This document shows positions 37,764 to 46,858 of a stretch of DNA of 64,000 bases, piece after piece (within the stretch, counting starts at the first letter, position 1; every line of letters begins with the position of its first letter). The stretch comes from JALOTE01 sp031422195 (GTDB lineage Bacteria > Pseudomonadota > Alphaproteobacteria > Rhizobiales > Rhizobiaceae). The stretch lies in contig JANOPZ010000056.1 in the NCBI GenBank assembly GCA_031422195.1, forward strand, positions 1 through 64,000. The letters are read 5' to 3'. Below the pieces are notes generated by a model, which saw only the letters and a program-made list of their open reading frames with translations, did not search any database and had not been told where the DNA came from. A program made the translations under genes and the position numbers.

Positions 37764-38651
37764 ATGCCCACCAACACCAATGCGCGTGCCGCAATTTTAA
37801 TGATGCTGGCAATGACCGCATTTAATTTGAACGACGCCATTGCAAAATGGCTTGCCATTGAAATGGGCGTTGGCCAGACCATGCTTCTGCGCGGTGCCGT
37901 GGTTTGCGCCTTGCTAATAGTCTTGGCGTGGTGGCAAGGCGCATTGAGTCAGTGGCGAATGCTGTTCCATCCAAGCGTGATTGCGCGCAGCCTTCTGGAG
38001 CTTGGTGGCACCGCAACATTTCTATTTGCATTGCCGTTTCTCCCGTTTTCAACGGTGTCAGCAATCTATCAATCGCTACCTTTGGTTGTGACTTTGGGCG
38101 CAGCACTGTTCTTGAGTGAACCTGTGGGTTGGCGGCGCTGGCTCGCCATTTTGGTTGGCTTTGGCGGCGTCATGCTGATTGTGCGGCCCGGAATGGAAGG
38201 TTTCACAATCTATTCGGTAATTGTCATCATTTCAGTGTTTTTCTCAGCTGCGCGCGATTTGGTCACGCGAAAAATGCCTGAAAACGTACCGACGTTTTTG
38301 ATTGCCCTGCTGGCCTCTATTTTCGTGACCTTCACCGGCGCGGTGCTTGTGCCATATCAGGGCGGTTTAGTGGCTGTTAGCAACAACGAGATTATCGGCA
38401 TTGTAGCTGCTGCGGTTCTGCTACTGATCGCATACTCAACGTTGATTATTGCCATGCGAACCGGCGATGTGTCGTTTGTTGCGCCATTCCGTTATGTGGC
38501 GCTAATCGTCGCTATTATTGTTGGCTATTTTGCATTCGATGAGCACCCCGACGCCATGATGCTGATTGGCGCTGCAATCGTGGTTGCCTCTGGAATCTAC
38601 ACATTCTATCGCGAGCGCGTGCGCGCAGCAGAAAAAGCGCGGCTTCAATGA
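37764..38651 (+). CDS. EamA/DMT-family transporter
   Basis: A 295-aa inner-membrane protein with ten hydrophobic segments in two EamA repeats (first about 8-135, second about 145-285). Typical pieces are AIAKWLAIEMGVGQTMLLRG and LGAALFLSEPVGWRRWLAILVGFGGV. Such proteins export amino acids, purines or other metabolites; the substrate is not evident. It lies 28 bases after moaA and overlaps the next gene by ATGA. Confidence 0.9.
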   Translation: MPTNTNARAAILMMLAMTAFNLNDAIAKWLAIEMGVGQTMLLRGAVVCALLIVLAWWQGALSQWRMLFHPSVIARSLLELGGTATFLFALPFLPFSTVSAIYQSLPLVVTLGAALFLSEPVGWRRWLAILVGFGGVMLIVRPGMEGFTIYSVIVIISVFFSAARDLVTRKMPENVPTFLIALLASIFVTFTGAVLVPYQGGLVAVSNNEIIGIVAAAVLLLIAYSTLIIAMRTGDVSFVAPFRYVALIVAIIVGYFAFDEHPDAMMLIGAAIVVASGIYTFYRERVRAAEKARLQ

Positions 38652-39838
38652 GCAAGAACCCAGTCCTAGGCACCAACCCGCGCCTGACCACATTAATGAT
38701 TGTGGCGGCAGTCAGCCCGCTTGCCATCAACATTTTTTTGCCTTCGATCCCAAAACTGGTTGAGTATTTCAAAACTGATTATGCCACTGCTCAGCTTGGC
38801 CTTTCGCTATTTTTGGCGGCCATGTCCGTTCTCCAGCTTATCATCGGGCCGTTGTCCGATAAATATGGCAGACGACCGATTTTGATTGGCGGTATTGCCA
38901 TATTTTTGGTGGGCACTTTCATTTGTTTAATGGCGCCAACAATCCAAGTATTTTTGTTTGGCCGCCTTGTACAAGCCTTTGCCGTGGCCGGGATTGTTCT
39001 TTCCCGCGCCATTGTAAGAGATCTTGTTTCCCGTGAAAAATCAGCCAGTGCCATTGGCTATGTTACGATGGGCATGGCGGTTGCGCCGATGGTTGGGCCG
39101 GCCATTGGCGGGCTGCTTGATGAGCTGTATGGTTGGCAGGCCAGTTTTATTTTACTTGGCGTTCTAGGGGCCATTGCGCTTGGATTTGTACTGACGAACA
39201 TTCCAGAAACCAATACCGTTCTTGGTGCGCCAATTTCAGCCCAGATTTCCAATTATCGGCTATTGTTAAAAGCTCCTGCGTTCTGGCTTTATGCTCTGAC
39301 TGGAGCGACATCAGCAGGCGTTTTCTTTGGATTTCTTGGCGCGGCGCCTGCTATTGCCAGCGGGCCATTACAACTTTCACCGTCTTCCTATGGGTTGTGG
39401 TTTGCGATCACTGCATTTGGATATTTGGTCGGCAATTTCATTTCCGGCCGGTTTTCTGAACGCCAAGGCATCCGTTGGATGATCATTATGGGCACCTTGA
39501 TCGCACTCGGCGGCTGCGCAATGCCATTCCTGCTGTTTCCAACCCTTGGCGTTTCCGCATCAGCCTTGTTTGGCCCCATGTTACTTGTCGGCATCGGTAA
39601 CGGCATGGCGTTGCCCAGCACTACCGCGGCTGCAATCTCGGTGCGGCCTGAAGCAGCAGGCGCGGCCTCGGGCCTGATTGGTGCCCTTCAAACAGGATTT
39701 GGTGCCATTTTATCGTCACTTTGCGGATTTGTGGTTGCCGGTGGAACCGCACCAATTGCTTTTGCAGCTGTGATATTTGCCGTTGGAATTATATCCGTCA
39801 TTTTAGCAACTGTTAAACCGCGCACTTTAACCACATGA
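38648..39838 (+). CDS. Bcr/CflA-family multidrug MFS transporter
   Basis: A 396-aa 12-helix MFS exporter of the Bcr/CflA drug-resistance type. Signature parts are SPLAINIFLPSIPKL, GPLSDKYGRRPILIGG (loop 2-3) and the motif C region GYVTMGMAVAPMVGPAIGG typical of antiporters. It is sandwiched by four-base overlaps between the EamA gene and mobA, so it is cotranscribed with molybdenum-cofactor genes, though a link in function is not evident. Confidence 0.92.
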   Translation: MSKNPVLGTNPRLTTLMIVAAVSPLAINIFLPSIPKLVEYFKTDYATAQLGLSLFLAAMSVLQLIIGPLSDKYGRRPILIGGIAIFLVGTFICLMAPTIQVFLFGRLVQAFAVAGIVLSRAIVRDLVSREKSASAIGYVTMGMAVAPMVGPAIGGLLDELYGWQASFILLGVLGAIALGFVLTNIPETNTVLGAPISAQISNYRLLLKAPAFWLYALTGATSAGVFFGFLGAAPAIASGPLQLSPSSYGLWFAITAFGYLVGNFISGRFSERQGIRWMIIMGTLIALGGCAMPFLLFPTLGVSASALFGPMLLVGIGNGMALPSTTAAAISVRPEAAGAASGLIGALQTGFGAILSSLCGFVVAGGTAPIAFAAVIFAVGIISVILATVKPRTLTT

Positions 39839-40410
39839 AAATCGCAGGAGTTATTCTTGCTGGCGGTCGGGGCAGCCGCATCGGAAAGGCCAATAAAGCA
39901 CTGCTAACTCTGGGCGGAAAGACGCTGGTTTGCCATGTTTTAGATCGTTTGGCACCGCAAATGCCTTTGATTGGCATCAATGCCAACCGCGATCTTAAGG
40001 CCTTTGCACTGCCCATAGTTGCAGACGGTATCGGTGGCAGCATTGGCCCCCTAGATGGCATTCTCGGCGCGATAAATTTCGCAGTACAGCACGGTTGCAC
40101 CCATGCGCTTACAGTTTCGGTCGATACGCCCTTCATACCAATGGCTCTTGTTGAAAAACTCAGTGAAAAATCTGCTGATCAAATTGTGATTGCGTCCTCA
40201 AATAGCCGCGTTCACTACACGTGCGGCCTTTGGCCCGTAAATTATTGTGCTGGACTGAAATCGTTCGTTTTCTCAAGCAAAAGCCTAAAGCTTATGGATT
40301 ATTTGCAACAAGTGGGCTTTGTCGAAGCCGACTTTGCCGGCAATAGCCCAGACCCGTTTTTCAACATCAACACGCCTGAAGACCTTGCCGCCGCTGCGCG
40401 CTGGCTTTAG
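39835..40410 (+). CDS. mobA: Molybdenum cofactor guanylyltransferase
   Basis: 191 aa; transfers GMP from GTP to molybdopterin to form the MGD cofactor. The N-terminal nucleotide loop is ILAGGRGSRIGKANKALL, and VSVDTPFIP contains the Mg-binding Asp. The C-terminus has PDPFFNINTPEDL, as in the family. Its start overlaps the MFS stop. Together with moaA it indicates bis-MGD enzymes in this organism. Confidence 0.93.
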   Translation: MKIAGVILAGGRGSRIGKANKALLTLGGKTLVCHVLDRLAPQMPLIGINANRDLKAFALPIVADGIGGSIGPLDGILGAINFAVQHGCTHALTVSVDTPFIPMALVEKLSEKSADQIVIASSNSRVHYTCGLWPVNYCAGLKSFVFSSKSLKLMDYLQQVGFVEADFAGNSPDPFFNINTPEDLAAAARWL

Positions 40411-40437
40411 CACGACTACAAACATAGGAACTTCAAA

Positions 40438-41307
40438 ATGGCAAAAGTTGCATTTATTGGCCTCGGCGTTATGGGCTACCCAATGGCCGCTCACCTTAAA
40501 AACAAAGGCGGCCACGATGTGACAGTCTATAACCGCACCGCTGCAAAAGCCGAAAAATGGGTGACCCAGCACGGCGGCAGTTTTGCACTGACACCTGCCT
40601 TCGCGGTCAAGGATGCTGAGTTTGTATTTTCGTGCGTTGGCAATGACGATGATTTGCGAAGCGTAACCACCGGCTCAGACGGCGCGTTTGCAGCCATGAA
40701 AAATGGTGCGATTTTCATTGATAACACAACGGCTTCTGCGGATGTTGCGCGCGAACTTAACGCCGCGGCAATTCAACTTGGCATCGGCTTTATCGATGCG
40801 CCGGTTTCAGGCGGTCAGGCTGGCGCAGAAAACGGCATGCTTACCGTGATGTGCGGCGGCGATGAAGCGTCTTTCGTAAAAGCCAAACCAGTAATTGAAT
40901 GTTTTGCCAAAATGGTCGGCCTGATGGGTGAGACGGGCGCTGGCCAACTTACCAAAATGGTCAACCAAATCTGCATCGCTGGCCTTATTCAAAGCCTTGC
41001 CGAAGGCATTCACTTTGCAAAACGCGCAGGCCTTGATGTGGAAAAAGTCGTCGACGTTATTTCAAAAGGTGCAGCAGGTTCATGGCAAATGGAAAATCGC
41101 CACAAAACGATGAACGCTGGTAAGTTCGATTTTGGTTTTGCCGTCGATTGGATGCGGAAGGATTTGGGCATTGTTCTCGGCGAAGCCGACAGCAACGGAG
41201 CTTCATTGCCCACCACCGCGCTCATTGACCAGTTTTATAAAGAAATTCAAACTATGGGCGGCAAGCGCTGGGACACATCGAGCTTGATCGCGCGGCTGGA
41301 GAAATAA
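40438..41307 (+). CDS. 3-hydroxyisobutyrate dehydrogenase-family oxidoreductase
   Basis: A 289-aa beta-hydroxyacid dehydrogenase. The NAD(P) motif is FIGLGVMGYPMAAHL, the substrate motif is FIDAPVSGGQAGAENG, the catalytic Lys is in GAGQLTKMVNQ, and WMRKDLGIVL is the usual C-terminal block. The substrate could be 3-hydroxyisobutyrate, tartronate semialdehyde or a short semialdehyde such as succinic semialdehyde. It is convergent with an Lrp gene two bases away. A second member of the family is in the sugar-acid operon. Confidence 0.9.
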   Translation: MAKVAFIGLGVMGYPMAAHLKNKGGHDVTVYNRTAAKAEKWVTQHGGSFALTPAFAVKDAEFVFSCVGNDDDLRSVTTGSDGAFAAMKNGAIFIDNTTASADVARELNAAAIQLGIGFIDAPVSGGQAGAENGMLTVMCGGDEASFVKAKPVIECFAKMVGLMGETGAGQLTKMVNQICIAGLIQSLAEGIHFAKRAGLDVEKVVDVISKGAAGSWQMENRHKTMNAGKFDFGFAVDWMRKDLGIVLGEADSNGASLPTTALIDQFYKEIQTMGGKRWDTSSLIARLEK

Positions 41308-41308
41308 C

Positions 41309-41797
41309 TCAAGCCGATGGCGCAGAGCTTTTATCCAGTACCATAAACTCCAGCGGCAACTCGGTCGTATATTTAATCTGCTCCATCGCAAACGAAGACG
41401 ACACATCAGAAATGTCGATCTTAGAAATCATCCGTTGATAAAACGAATCGTAAGTGGCGATGTCTGGTACGACAACGCGCAGCAAATAATCCACATCGCC
41501 GCTCATCCGATAAAACTCAACAACCTCAGGAAACTCGCTGACGATTTCAGAAAACCGCTTCAGCCATTCTTTCGAATGCGATGACGTTCGGACAGATACA
41601 AAAACTGTCACTTTGGCATTGACCGCTGCCGGATCGACCAATGCCACACGCTTGCGAATTACGCCGTCTTCTTCCATTTTCTGGATACGGCGCCAGCATG
41701 GCGTGGTTGAAAGCCCTATTTTCTTACCAATGTCGGCAACCGGCATTGTGGTGTCTTGCTGCAGAATGCGCAAAATATTTCTGTCAATTCGATCCAT
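41309..41797 (-). CDS. Lrp/AsnC-family transcriptional regulator
   Basis: A 162-aa regulator with an N-terminal helix-turn-helix (DRNILRILQQDTTMPVADIG then LSTTPCWRRIQKMEEDGVI) and a C-terminal RAM ligand-binding domain (about 68-150, with GDVDYLLRVVVPDIATYDSF). It probably senses an amino acid; the target is unknown. ATG at 41797 matches the family start; the frame reaches 41815. Confidence 0.93.
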   Translation of the reverse strand: MDRIDRNILRILQQDTTMPVADIGKKIGLSTTPCWRRIQKMEEDGVIRKRVALVDPAAVNAKVTVFVSVRTSSHSKEWLKRFSEIVSEFPEVVEFYRMSGDVDYLLRVVVPDIATYDSFYQRMISKIDISDVSSSFAMEQIKYTTELPLEFMVLDKSSAPSA

Positions 41798-41859
41798 AAA
41801 ATTCACCGTTAGCATTTTTTTCTACAAATAGCGGGTTTATGAACGCTTGGCAATAAGGC

Positions 41860-42471
41860 CTATGCCACAGCACTGGGCCGTGCTTTCATCATTTGATACC
41901 AGCGGTGAAGACTGGTTAAATCGTCTGGTATTGTAATTTTAGCTGGCTTTATAAAATCAAGTGCAATCAGCGCAGTGATGTCTGCCACAGAAATTTCGGG
42001 GCCACAGATATAAATATGGTCCGCCAGTTGTTTGTTGAGCATTTGCATGGCTGCCAACGCTTTGGGCCGGTTGGCCTCACCCCATTCGGCTACTTGCGGT
42101 ATTTCATATTTTGCCATCGCAGGATGAGTATGACGGAAAGCCGCGGCCACAGGCAAAAACAACCTGAACTCAACACGGCGCTGCCACATTTCAATTGTGG
42201 CAATTTCCAATGGTGTCTGTCCAAACAGAGATGGCATGGGATGCAGCGCTTCAAAGTAACGACAAATCGCAATCGTTTCAGCAATCATAGTGCCGTCGTC
42301 CAACTCCAACACCGGGATCTCGCCGAGCGAATTGCGGGCAAGCATGTCGGCGGATTGGTGCTCAAATTCAGCAAGGTTTACGAACACAACCGGTACTTCA
42401 ATGCCTTTTTCTGCCAAAAAGACCCGCACCCGGCGCGGATTAGGATTTCGGCCGCCATCATAAAGCTTCAT
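41860..42471 (-). CDS. Glutathione S-transferase family protein
   Basis: A 203-aa GST with a thioredoxin-like N-terminal domain (MKLYDGGRNPNPRRVRVFLAE, then LGEIPVLELDDGTMIAETIAICRY, the glutathione-binding block) and a helical C-terminal domain. The start at 42471 is chosen because GGAGGA lies six bases before it and the family begins there; the frame reaches 42507, inside the upstream nuclease gene. It follows the nuclease gene closely on the same strand. Confidence 0.92.
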   Translation of the reverse strand: MKLYDGGRNPNPRRVRVFLAEKGIEVPVVFVNLAEFEHQSADMLARNSLGEIPVLELDDGTMIAETIAICRYFEALHPMPSLFGQTPLEIATIEMWQRRVEFRLFLPVAAAFRHTHPAMAKYEIPQVAEWGEANRPKALAAMQMLNKQLADHIYICGPEISVADITALIALDFIKPAKITIPDDLTSLHRWYQMMKARPSAVA

Positions 42472-42482
42472 TATTTCCTCCA

Positions 42483-43082
42483 TTATGCGGTCAGCCGCAT
42501 CAACCATTGATAGAGCGCATCCAACATGCCCGGCGCAAGGTCCATTGCGGCTTTTGTGCGCTCACGATATGCTTTTGGCCGCTCATTGTCGGTGGCCCAA
42601 ACGCCAAGCTTGCTGCTACGCGCTGAATTTTCTTCAGCTTTGTATCCGCCATAAGCATAAGCAAAGCCATCTTTAACAAGCTCTGCGTTAATGTCTGTTT
42701 TGCCGTTGCGGCAAACAGCCAGCAAACGATCATATCGATCCCTGCCCAGCCCTTTGCAGGCTAAAGTCACATTTTGAACCAAAGCCCTCAATTGTTTCTT
42801 TGCTTCGCGCCCGCAGGGATAAACACCTTGCCCGCTACGGCAATCCTGTTTGAACTCAGGCGCGTCAATGCCCCATAAGCGGATTTCCTCATCACCTATT
42901 TGCAAACTATCGCCATCAATCACACGCACATTATCGGCCATTGACCGGATTTCACTGCCCGAAAACGTCAATGCAGCAGCGCTCAACAATCCTAAAATTA
43001 TTGCTGCAATCAAGGCTTCGCCAAACACCCGCCAGAGCGATTGTGTTCGCATTCGCCAATAAAAAGATCGCGGTCTATTCAT
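42483..43082 (-). CDS. Membrane-anchored thermonuclease-family nuclease
   Basis: A 199-aa staphylococcal-nuclease-fold protein. After a basic N-terminus and a membrane helix (about 20-42) comes the SNase domain: VIDGDSLQIGDEEIRLWGIDAPE, CGREAKKQL, GRDRYDRLLAVC and INAELVKDGFAYAYGG. Calcium-site Asp and catalytic Arg/Glu positions appear kept. It is probably a periplasm-facing DNase/RNase. It is followed by the GST gene. Confidence 0.9.
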   Translation of the reverse strand: MNRPRSFYWRMRTQSLWRVFGEALIAAIILGLLSAAALTFSGSEIRSMADNVRVIDGDSLQIGDEEIRLWGIDAPEFKQDCRSGQGVYPCGREAKKQLRALVQNVTLACKGLGRDRYDRLLAVCRNGKTDINAELVKDGFAYAYGGYKAEENSARSSKLGVWATDNERPKAYRERTKAAMDLAPGMLDALYQWLMRLTA

Positions 43083-43157
43083 AGTTAAGGAAGGGTTCTT
43101 TTAATGTTTTGGCAATAGATTGCCCGCTTGTAGTTTTGAAAGTGTTCGCGCTGCGTC

Positions 43158-44654
43158 ATGGCACATTTGCCGATAGATGACAAAAATGTTCTGGACCGGG
43201 CCAAATCACAGCGTAATGCTGAGTTGGCCGGTGCGGTTTCGCGCACCCGAAACAGGCTGCGCGATGCAAGTATTCAGCCGCACTATGACCGCGAGTTGTT
43301 GGTCATTCATGTCGCAGCCATCGCTAAGTTTGCTCGGCTCATTCCTTTTTTTATTGCTGCAATAGCTTTTCTAGGAATCGCGTTTGGCCCTGGCTTTGAC
43401 ATGGTCATTTGGGCCTTTGGTGCCCTTGCCGCCTATTATATTTTGACCTTGGTGTCGCACATTGTTGGCAAGCAAATTGAACGAGGCGATAAACTCAGCA
43501 AATCAATATCGTGGATGATGCTTGGCCATTTTATCAGCGGGTCTGCTTGGGCAGCACTGACGCTGTTTAACTGTCAGGAATGTAGCCCCAACGAATTTCA
43601 AATGTTTCAAGCTGTGATAATCCTGACCGCTATGGCGGTAACAGCAATTCTTTGCAGTGCCTTTAGTCGCGCTACCTTATCGACATTCTTTTTAGCTGTT
43701 ATAATGTTTGGGACATTTTCGGTTGATTGGTCTGAAAAGACCCACGCTTTATCTGCGCTTTTGCTCATTTCCGCCATGCCGTTCTTTTTCGTTTTGGGGC
43801 GGCATTTGCAAGACACAACGCTCAATCTCATTTCGTTGAAAGCCGAAAAAGATTATCTCATCACTGAGCTTGAAGTGGCCAAAGCTCATTCAGACGAGGC
43901 CCGCAGGCGGGCGGAAGACAGCAATTTGGCAAAGTCGCGCTTTTTGGCCTCCATGAGCCATGAACTTCGCACCCCCTTAAACGCAATCCTAGGCTTTTCA
44001 GAAGTTATGGCCCGCGAGGTTTTAGGTCCGATAAACAATGCAACCTATAAGGAATATGCTGGCGATATTAAGCAATCCGGCGAACACCTTTTAACACTCA
44101 TCAATGAGATTTTAGATTTGTCGCGTATCGAAGCTGGCCGGTTTGAGCTTCATGAATCTGAGTTGAAACTCACCGAATTGGTGGAAGAATGCTGCCGAAT
44201 GATGGATCTTAAAATTCGCGGCAAAGATATCAAAATTTTGCCTGAATATGACACAGCTTTGTTGCCAATTTTGGCCGACGAAACGACGATTCGCCAAGTC
44301 ATATTCAATTTGATGTCCAATGCGGTAAAATTCACACCATCAGGTGGCCAAATACAAATCAAAATCGGGTGGACATCTGGCGGCGGCCAATATGTTTCAA
44401 TTGTCGACAATGGCCCGGGCATCCCAGAAGAAGAGCTTGGCCTTGTGCTGACTGCCTTTCGCCAAGGATCAATCGCAATCAAAAACGCTGAACAAGGCGC
44501 AGGTCTTGGACTGCCAATTGTTCAAGCCATAATGGAGTTGCACGGCGGCAGCTTTAAGCTCAGATCAAAACTGCGCGAAGGCACCGAGGCTACAGTTATG
44601 TTCCCCGTTGCCCGCGTTTTAGACTTCGGCAAAAAACAGGCCGCCGCTGCTTGA
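43158..44654 (+). CDS. Membrane sensor histidine kinase, DivJ/PdhS-like
   Basis: 498 aa. About five to six membrane helices (58-215) are followed by a coiled-coil linker (about 225-258), a HisKA domain with His268 in FLASMSHELRTPLNAILGFSE, and an HATPase domain with N-box VIFNLMSNAVKFTPSGG and DNGPGIPEEEL. The stretch from the H-box through LGPINNATYKEYAGDIKQSGEHLL to LDLSRIEAGRFEL is of the kind seen in DivJ, PleC and PdhS kinases, which act on DivK and PleD. No receiver domain is attached. Assignment to DivJ itself is inference. The stop is one base before a tandem repeat at the cobT junction. Confidence 0.85.
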   Translation: MAHLPIDDKNVLDRAKSQRNAELAGAVSRTRNRLRDASIQPHYDRELLVIHVAAIAKFARLIPFFIAAIAFLGIAFGPGFDMVIWAFGALAAYYILTLVSHIVGKQIERGDKLSKSISWMMLGHFISGSAWAALTLFNCQECSPNEFQMFQAVIILTAMAVTAILCSAFSRATLSTFFLAVIMFGTFSVDWSEKTHALSALLLISAMPFFFVLGRHLQDTTLNLISLKAEKDYLITELEVAKAHSDEARRRAEDSNLAKSRFLASMSHELRTPLNAILGFSEVMAREVLGPINNATYKEYAGDIKQSGEHLLTLINEILDLSRIEAGRFELHESELKLTELVEECCRMMDLKIRGKDIKILPEYDTALLPILADETTIRQVIFNLMSNAVKFTPSGGQIQIKIGWTSGGGQYVSIVDNGPGIPEEELGLVLTAFRQGSIAIKNAEQGAGLGLPIVQAIMELHGGSFKLRSKLREGTEATVMFPVARVLDFGKKQAAAA

Positions 44655-44694
44655 GCCTTCAAGCCTTCAAGCCTTCAAGCCTTCAAGCTTTCAA
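44655..44694. repeat. 8-base tandem repeat at the convergent kinase/cobT junction
   Basis: Five units of GCCTTCAA (44655-44694), the fifth with one change (GCTTTCAA), then a partial sixth. The array starts right after the kinase stop (44652-44654) and includes the cobT stop (44691-44693, minus strand). Confidence 0.9.
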
Positions 44695-45719
44695 GCCTTG
44701 TCAGTTACCCCGGCTTCCCCAAATGTTGCCATTCCTGAATGGCAAAGCGCAGCGGCCCGTACGATACCGGCTGCCAATGCTGCGCCTGTGCCCTCTCCAA
44801 GCCGCATTCCCAAATCCAACAAAGGCTTTACACCCATTTTGGCCAACACTGCGCGATGGGCCTGCTCGGCTGAAACATGGCCAAACAAACAATGCGCAAT
44901 CGCATCCGGATTGGCAGCATGCAGCACCGCAGCTGCTGACGAAGCCACAAACCCGTCAACAATCACGGGGATACGCTCCATACGGGCAGCCAAAATAGCG
45001 CCTGCCATGGCTGCAATCTCCCGGCCGCCAAAACGGCGCAACACTTCCAGCGGATCGTTCAAATGCGCGGCGTGAAGCGCGATACCGCGCTCAATAACGT
45101 CGGCTTTGCGTGAAATGCCAGCACTATCAGCACCAGTTCCCGCGCCAACCCATTGGCTGGCAGGGCCACCATAAAGCGCCGTGTAAATGGCCGCCGCGGA
45201 CGTTGTGTTGCCGATGCCCATTTCACCGATGCATAATAAATCAGTGCCGCCAGCAATCGACTCCATGCCAAATGCCATCGTTGCAGCACAGCCGCGCTCA
45301 TCGAGTGCAGCTTCTTCGGTGAAGTCTGCAGTTGGATGATCCAACGCCAAATCAAAAACCTTCAAACCCAAGTCATGCGCAATACAAATCTGGTTGATGG
45401 CAGCGCCCCCTGCAGCAAAGTTGGCCACCATCTGCACCGTGACTTCGGCTGGATAAGGCGAAATTCCCTGCTTGGTAACACCGTGGTTGCCAGCAAACAC
45501 CGCAACCATCGGGCGTGTTATTGAAGGCTTATGTTTGCCTGTCCAAGCAGCAAGCCAATCCACAATTTCTTCCATCCGGCCGAGCGATCCCGGCGGTTTA
45601 GTCAAAAATTTATCGCGGCTGCGCACTGTTTCAACCGCTTCGAGATTCGGACCCGGCAGCGTTTCTAGCATTACCCTAAAATCATCAAACGGAAGGCCGG
45701 TTATTGCAGAAGTTGACAT
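44691..45719 (-). CDS. cobT: Nicotinate-nucleotide--dimethylbenzimidazole phosphoribosyltransferase
   Basis: A 342-aa enzyme that activates the lower ligand of cobalamin as alpha-ribazole phosphate. It shows KPPGSLGRMEEIVDWLA, VFAGNHGVTKQGISPYP, GEMGIGNTTSAAAI and the catalytic Glu in MRLGEGTGAALA. The last codons are at the edge of the 8-base repeat. It is divergent from cobS; no cobalamin riboswitch is visible in the 110-base gap. Confidence 0.95.
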   Translation of the reverse strand: MSTSAITGLPFDDFRVMLETLPGPNLEAVETVRSRDKFLTKPPGSLGRMEEIVDWLAAWTGKHKPSITRPMVAVFAGNHGVTKQGISPYPAEVTVQMVANFAAGGAAINQICIAHDLGLKVFDLALDHPTADFTEEAALDERGCAATMAFGMESIAGGTDLLCIGEMGIGNTTSAAAIYTALYGGPASQWVGAGTGADSAGISRKADVIERGIALHAAHLNDPLEVLRRFGGREIAAMAGAILAARMERIPVIVDGFVASSAAAVLHAANPDAIAHCLFGHVSAEQAHRAVLAKMGVKPLLDLGMRLGEGTGAALAAGIVRAAALCHSGMATFGEAGVTDKA

Positions 45720-45829
45720 TGAATTTGATTCCTAAAATCGAAAGCGCAGTAATTGCGTTTTTATTGCTGCCGCGCTTATGAAGGTGCGACACCGCCTGAT
45801 CAAGCGCAGCCATAGCGAACGATAACAAC

Positions 45830-46603
45830 ATGCGACCTTTCACCACGAGATTGATTTTGGCTTTGGCCTTTATGAGCCGCATTCCCTTGCCCGGCGCGAC
45901 CTTTGCCGCCAATCCTGATGCTAAACTTGCAGAATCAGCCGACGTATTGCCGGTCACTGGCTTTGTTATCGCCATTCCAGCCGCCCTGGCTTTTTTCTTC
46001 GCAAGTCTAATTTGGCCTCCTGCAATTAGCGCTGCTTTAGCCTTGGTCACATTAACCGCCATTACCGGCGCACTGCACGAAGATGGTTTGGCCGATTGCG
46101 CCGACGCATTTTTTGGCGCCCGTAATATTGAGCGCCGTCTAGAAATCATGAAAGACAGCCGTATTGGAACATTTGGTGCATTAGCCTTAATATTGGTGTT
46201 CGCGTTGGGCTGGGCTTGCTTGACTCATATTGCTGAAAATTACGGTACTTATGGTGCCATTGCCGCACTCATTGTTGCTGCTGCCACCAGCCGCGCGGGC
46301 CTGCTTTGGCATTGGCATGTTTTGCCCCCTGCCCGCGCAGACGGCTTAGCGGCCTCGCAAGGAAAACCGGAATGGAACACAGTGGTTCTTGCCTCGCTTT
46401 ATTCCATAATCATCTCAGTTCCGATGGTATTTTGGCTGTTCGGGCTCGGCAGCGTGTTTTTGGTGTTGGGTTTTGCTTTGGCTGGCTCACTGGTCGCCAT
46501 GATTGTTTCGCGCGCTAAAATCGGCGGCCACACTGGCGACACTTTGGGCTTCTCTCAAAAAATTGCTGAGTTATCGGTGCTGTTGGCCCTTGCCAGCACC
46601 TAA
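45830..46603 (+). CDS. cobS: Adenosylcobinamide-GDP ribazoletransferase
   Basis: A 257-aa polytopic membrane enzyme that joins adenosylcobinamide-GDP with alpha-ribazole (CobS of enterics, CobV of aerobes). It has SRIPLPG near the N-terminus, the metal-binding ALHEDGLADCADAFFG, RRLEIMKDSRIGTFGALAL, and IGGHTGDTLGFSQKIAE near the end. It works directly after CobT and is divergently arranged with it. Confidence 0.95.
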   Translation: MRPFTTRLILALAFMSRIPLPGATFAANPDAKLAESADVLPVTGFVIAIPAALAFFFASLIWPPAISAALALVTLTAITGALHEDGLADCADAFFGARNIERRLEIMKDSRIGTFGALALILVFALGWACLTHIAENYGTYGAIAALIVAAATSRAGLLWHWHVLPPARADGLAASQGKPEWNTVVLASLYSIIISVPMVFWLFGLGSVFLVLGFALAGSLVAMIVSRAKIGGHTGDTLGFSQKIAELSVLLALAST

Positions 46604-46624
46604 ATCCATGTCCATTTGAGCACT

Positions 46625-46858
46625 ATGGAATCTCCTTGCATCCTAATTTGTCAAATCGACGACCAAACCGGACTTTGTTTTGGTTGCGGGCGAACCGGCA
46701 ATGAAATCATGGGTTGGATAAATATGAGTGACGCTGAGCGTCGCTCTATCATGGTCGAGGTGCCTGCCCGCCTCGAAACGATCACCCGGCGCCCCCGCAA
46801 AATCACACGGCGGCAAGAAATAGAAGCGTTGCGTCAGCAACGAACAGTAAAACAATGA
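46625..46858 (+). CDS. DUF1289 family protein
   Basis: A 77-aa small protein with the DUF1289 pattern: SPCILICQID, then LCFGCGRTGNEIMGWINMSDAERR. The cysteines probably bind a metal or Fe-S cluster. Function unknown; the gene commonly follows cobS. ATG at 46625 gives the usual MESPC start. It overlaps the next gene by ATGA. Confidence 0.88.
   Translation: MESPCILICQIDDQTGLCFGCGRTGNEIMGWINMSDAERRSIMVEVPARLETITRRPRKITRRQEIEALRQQRTVKQ

Noticed and set aside
44655..44694. CRISPR-like array at the kinase/cobT junction
   Set aside because: The units are 8 bases with no spacers; it is a simple tandem repeat. No CRISPR array or cas gene is seen in the window.
45720..45829. Cobalamin riboswitch between cobT and cobS
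   Set aside because: The gap is only 110 bases and has no B12-box-like sequence or suitable fold visible by eye.
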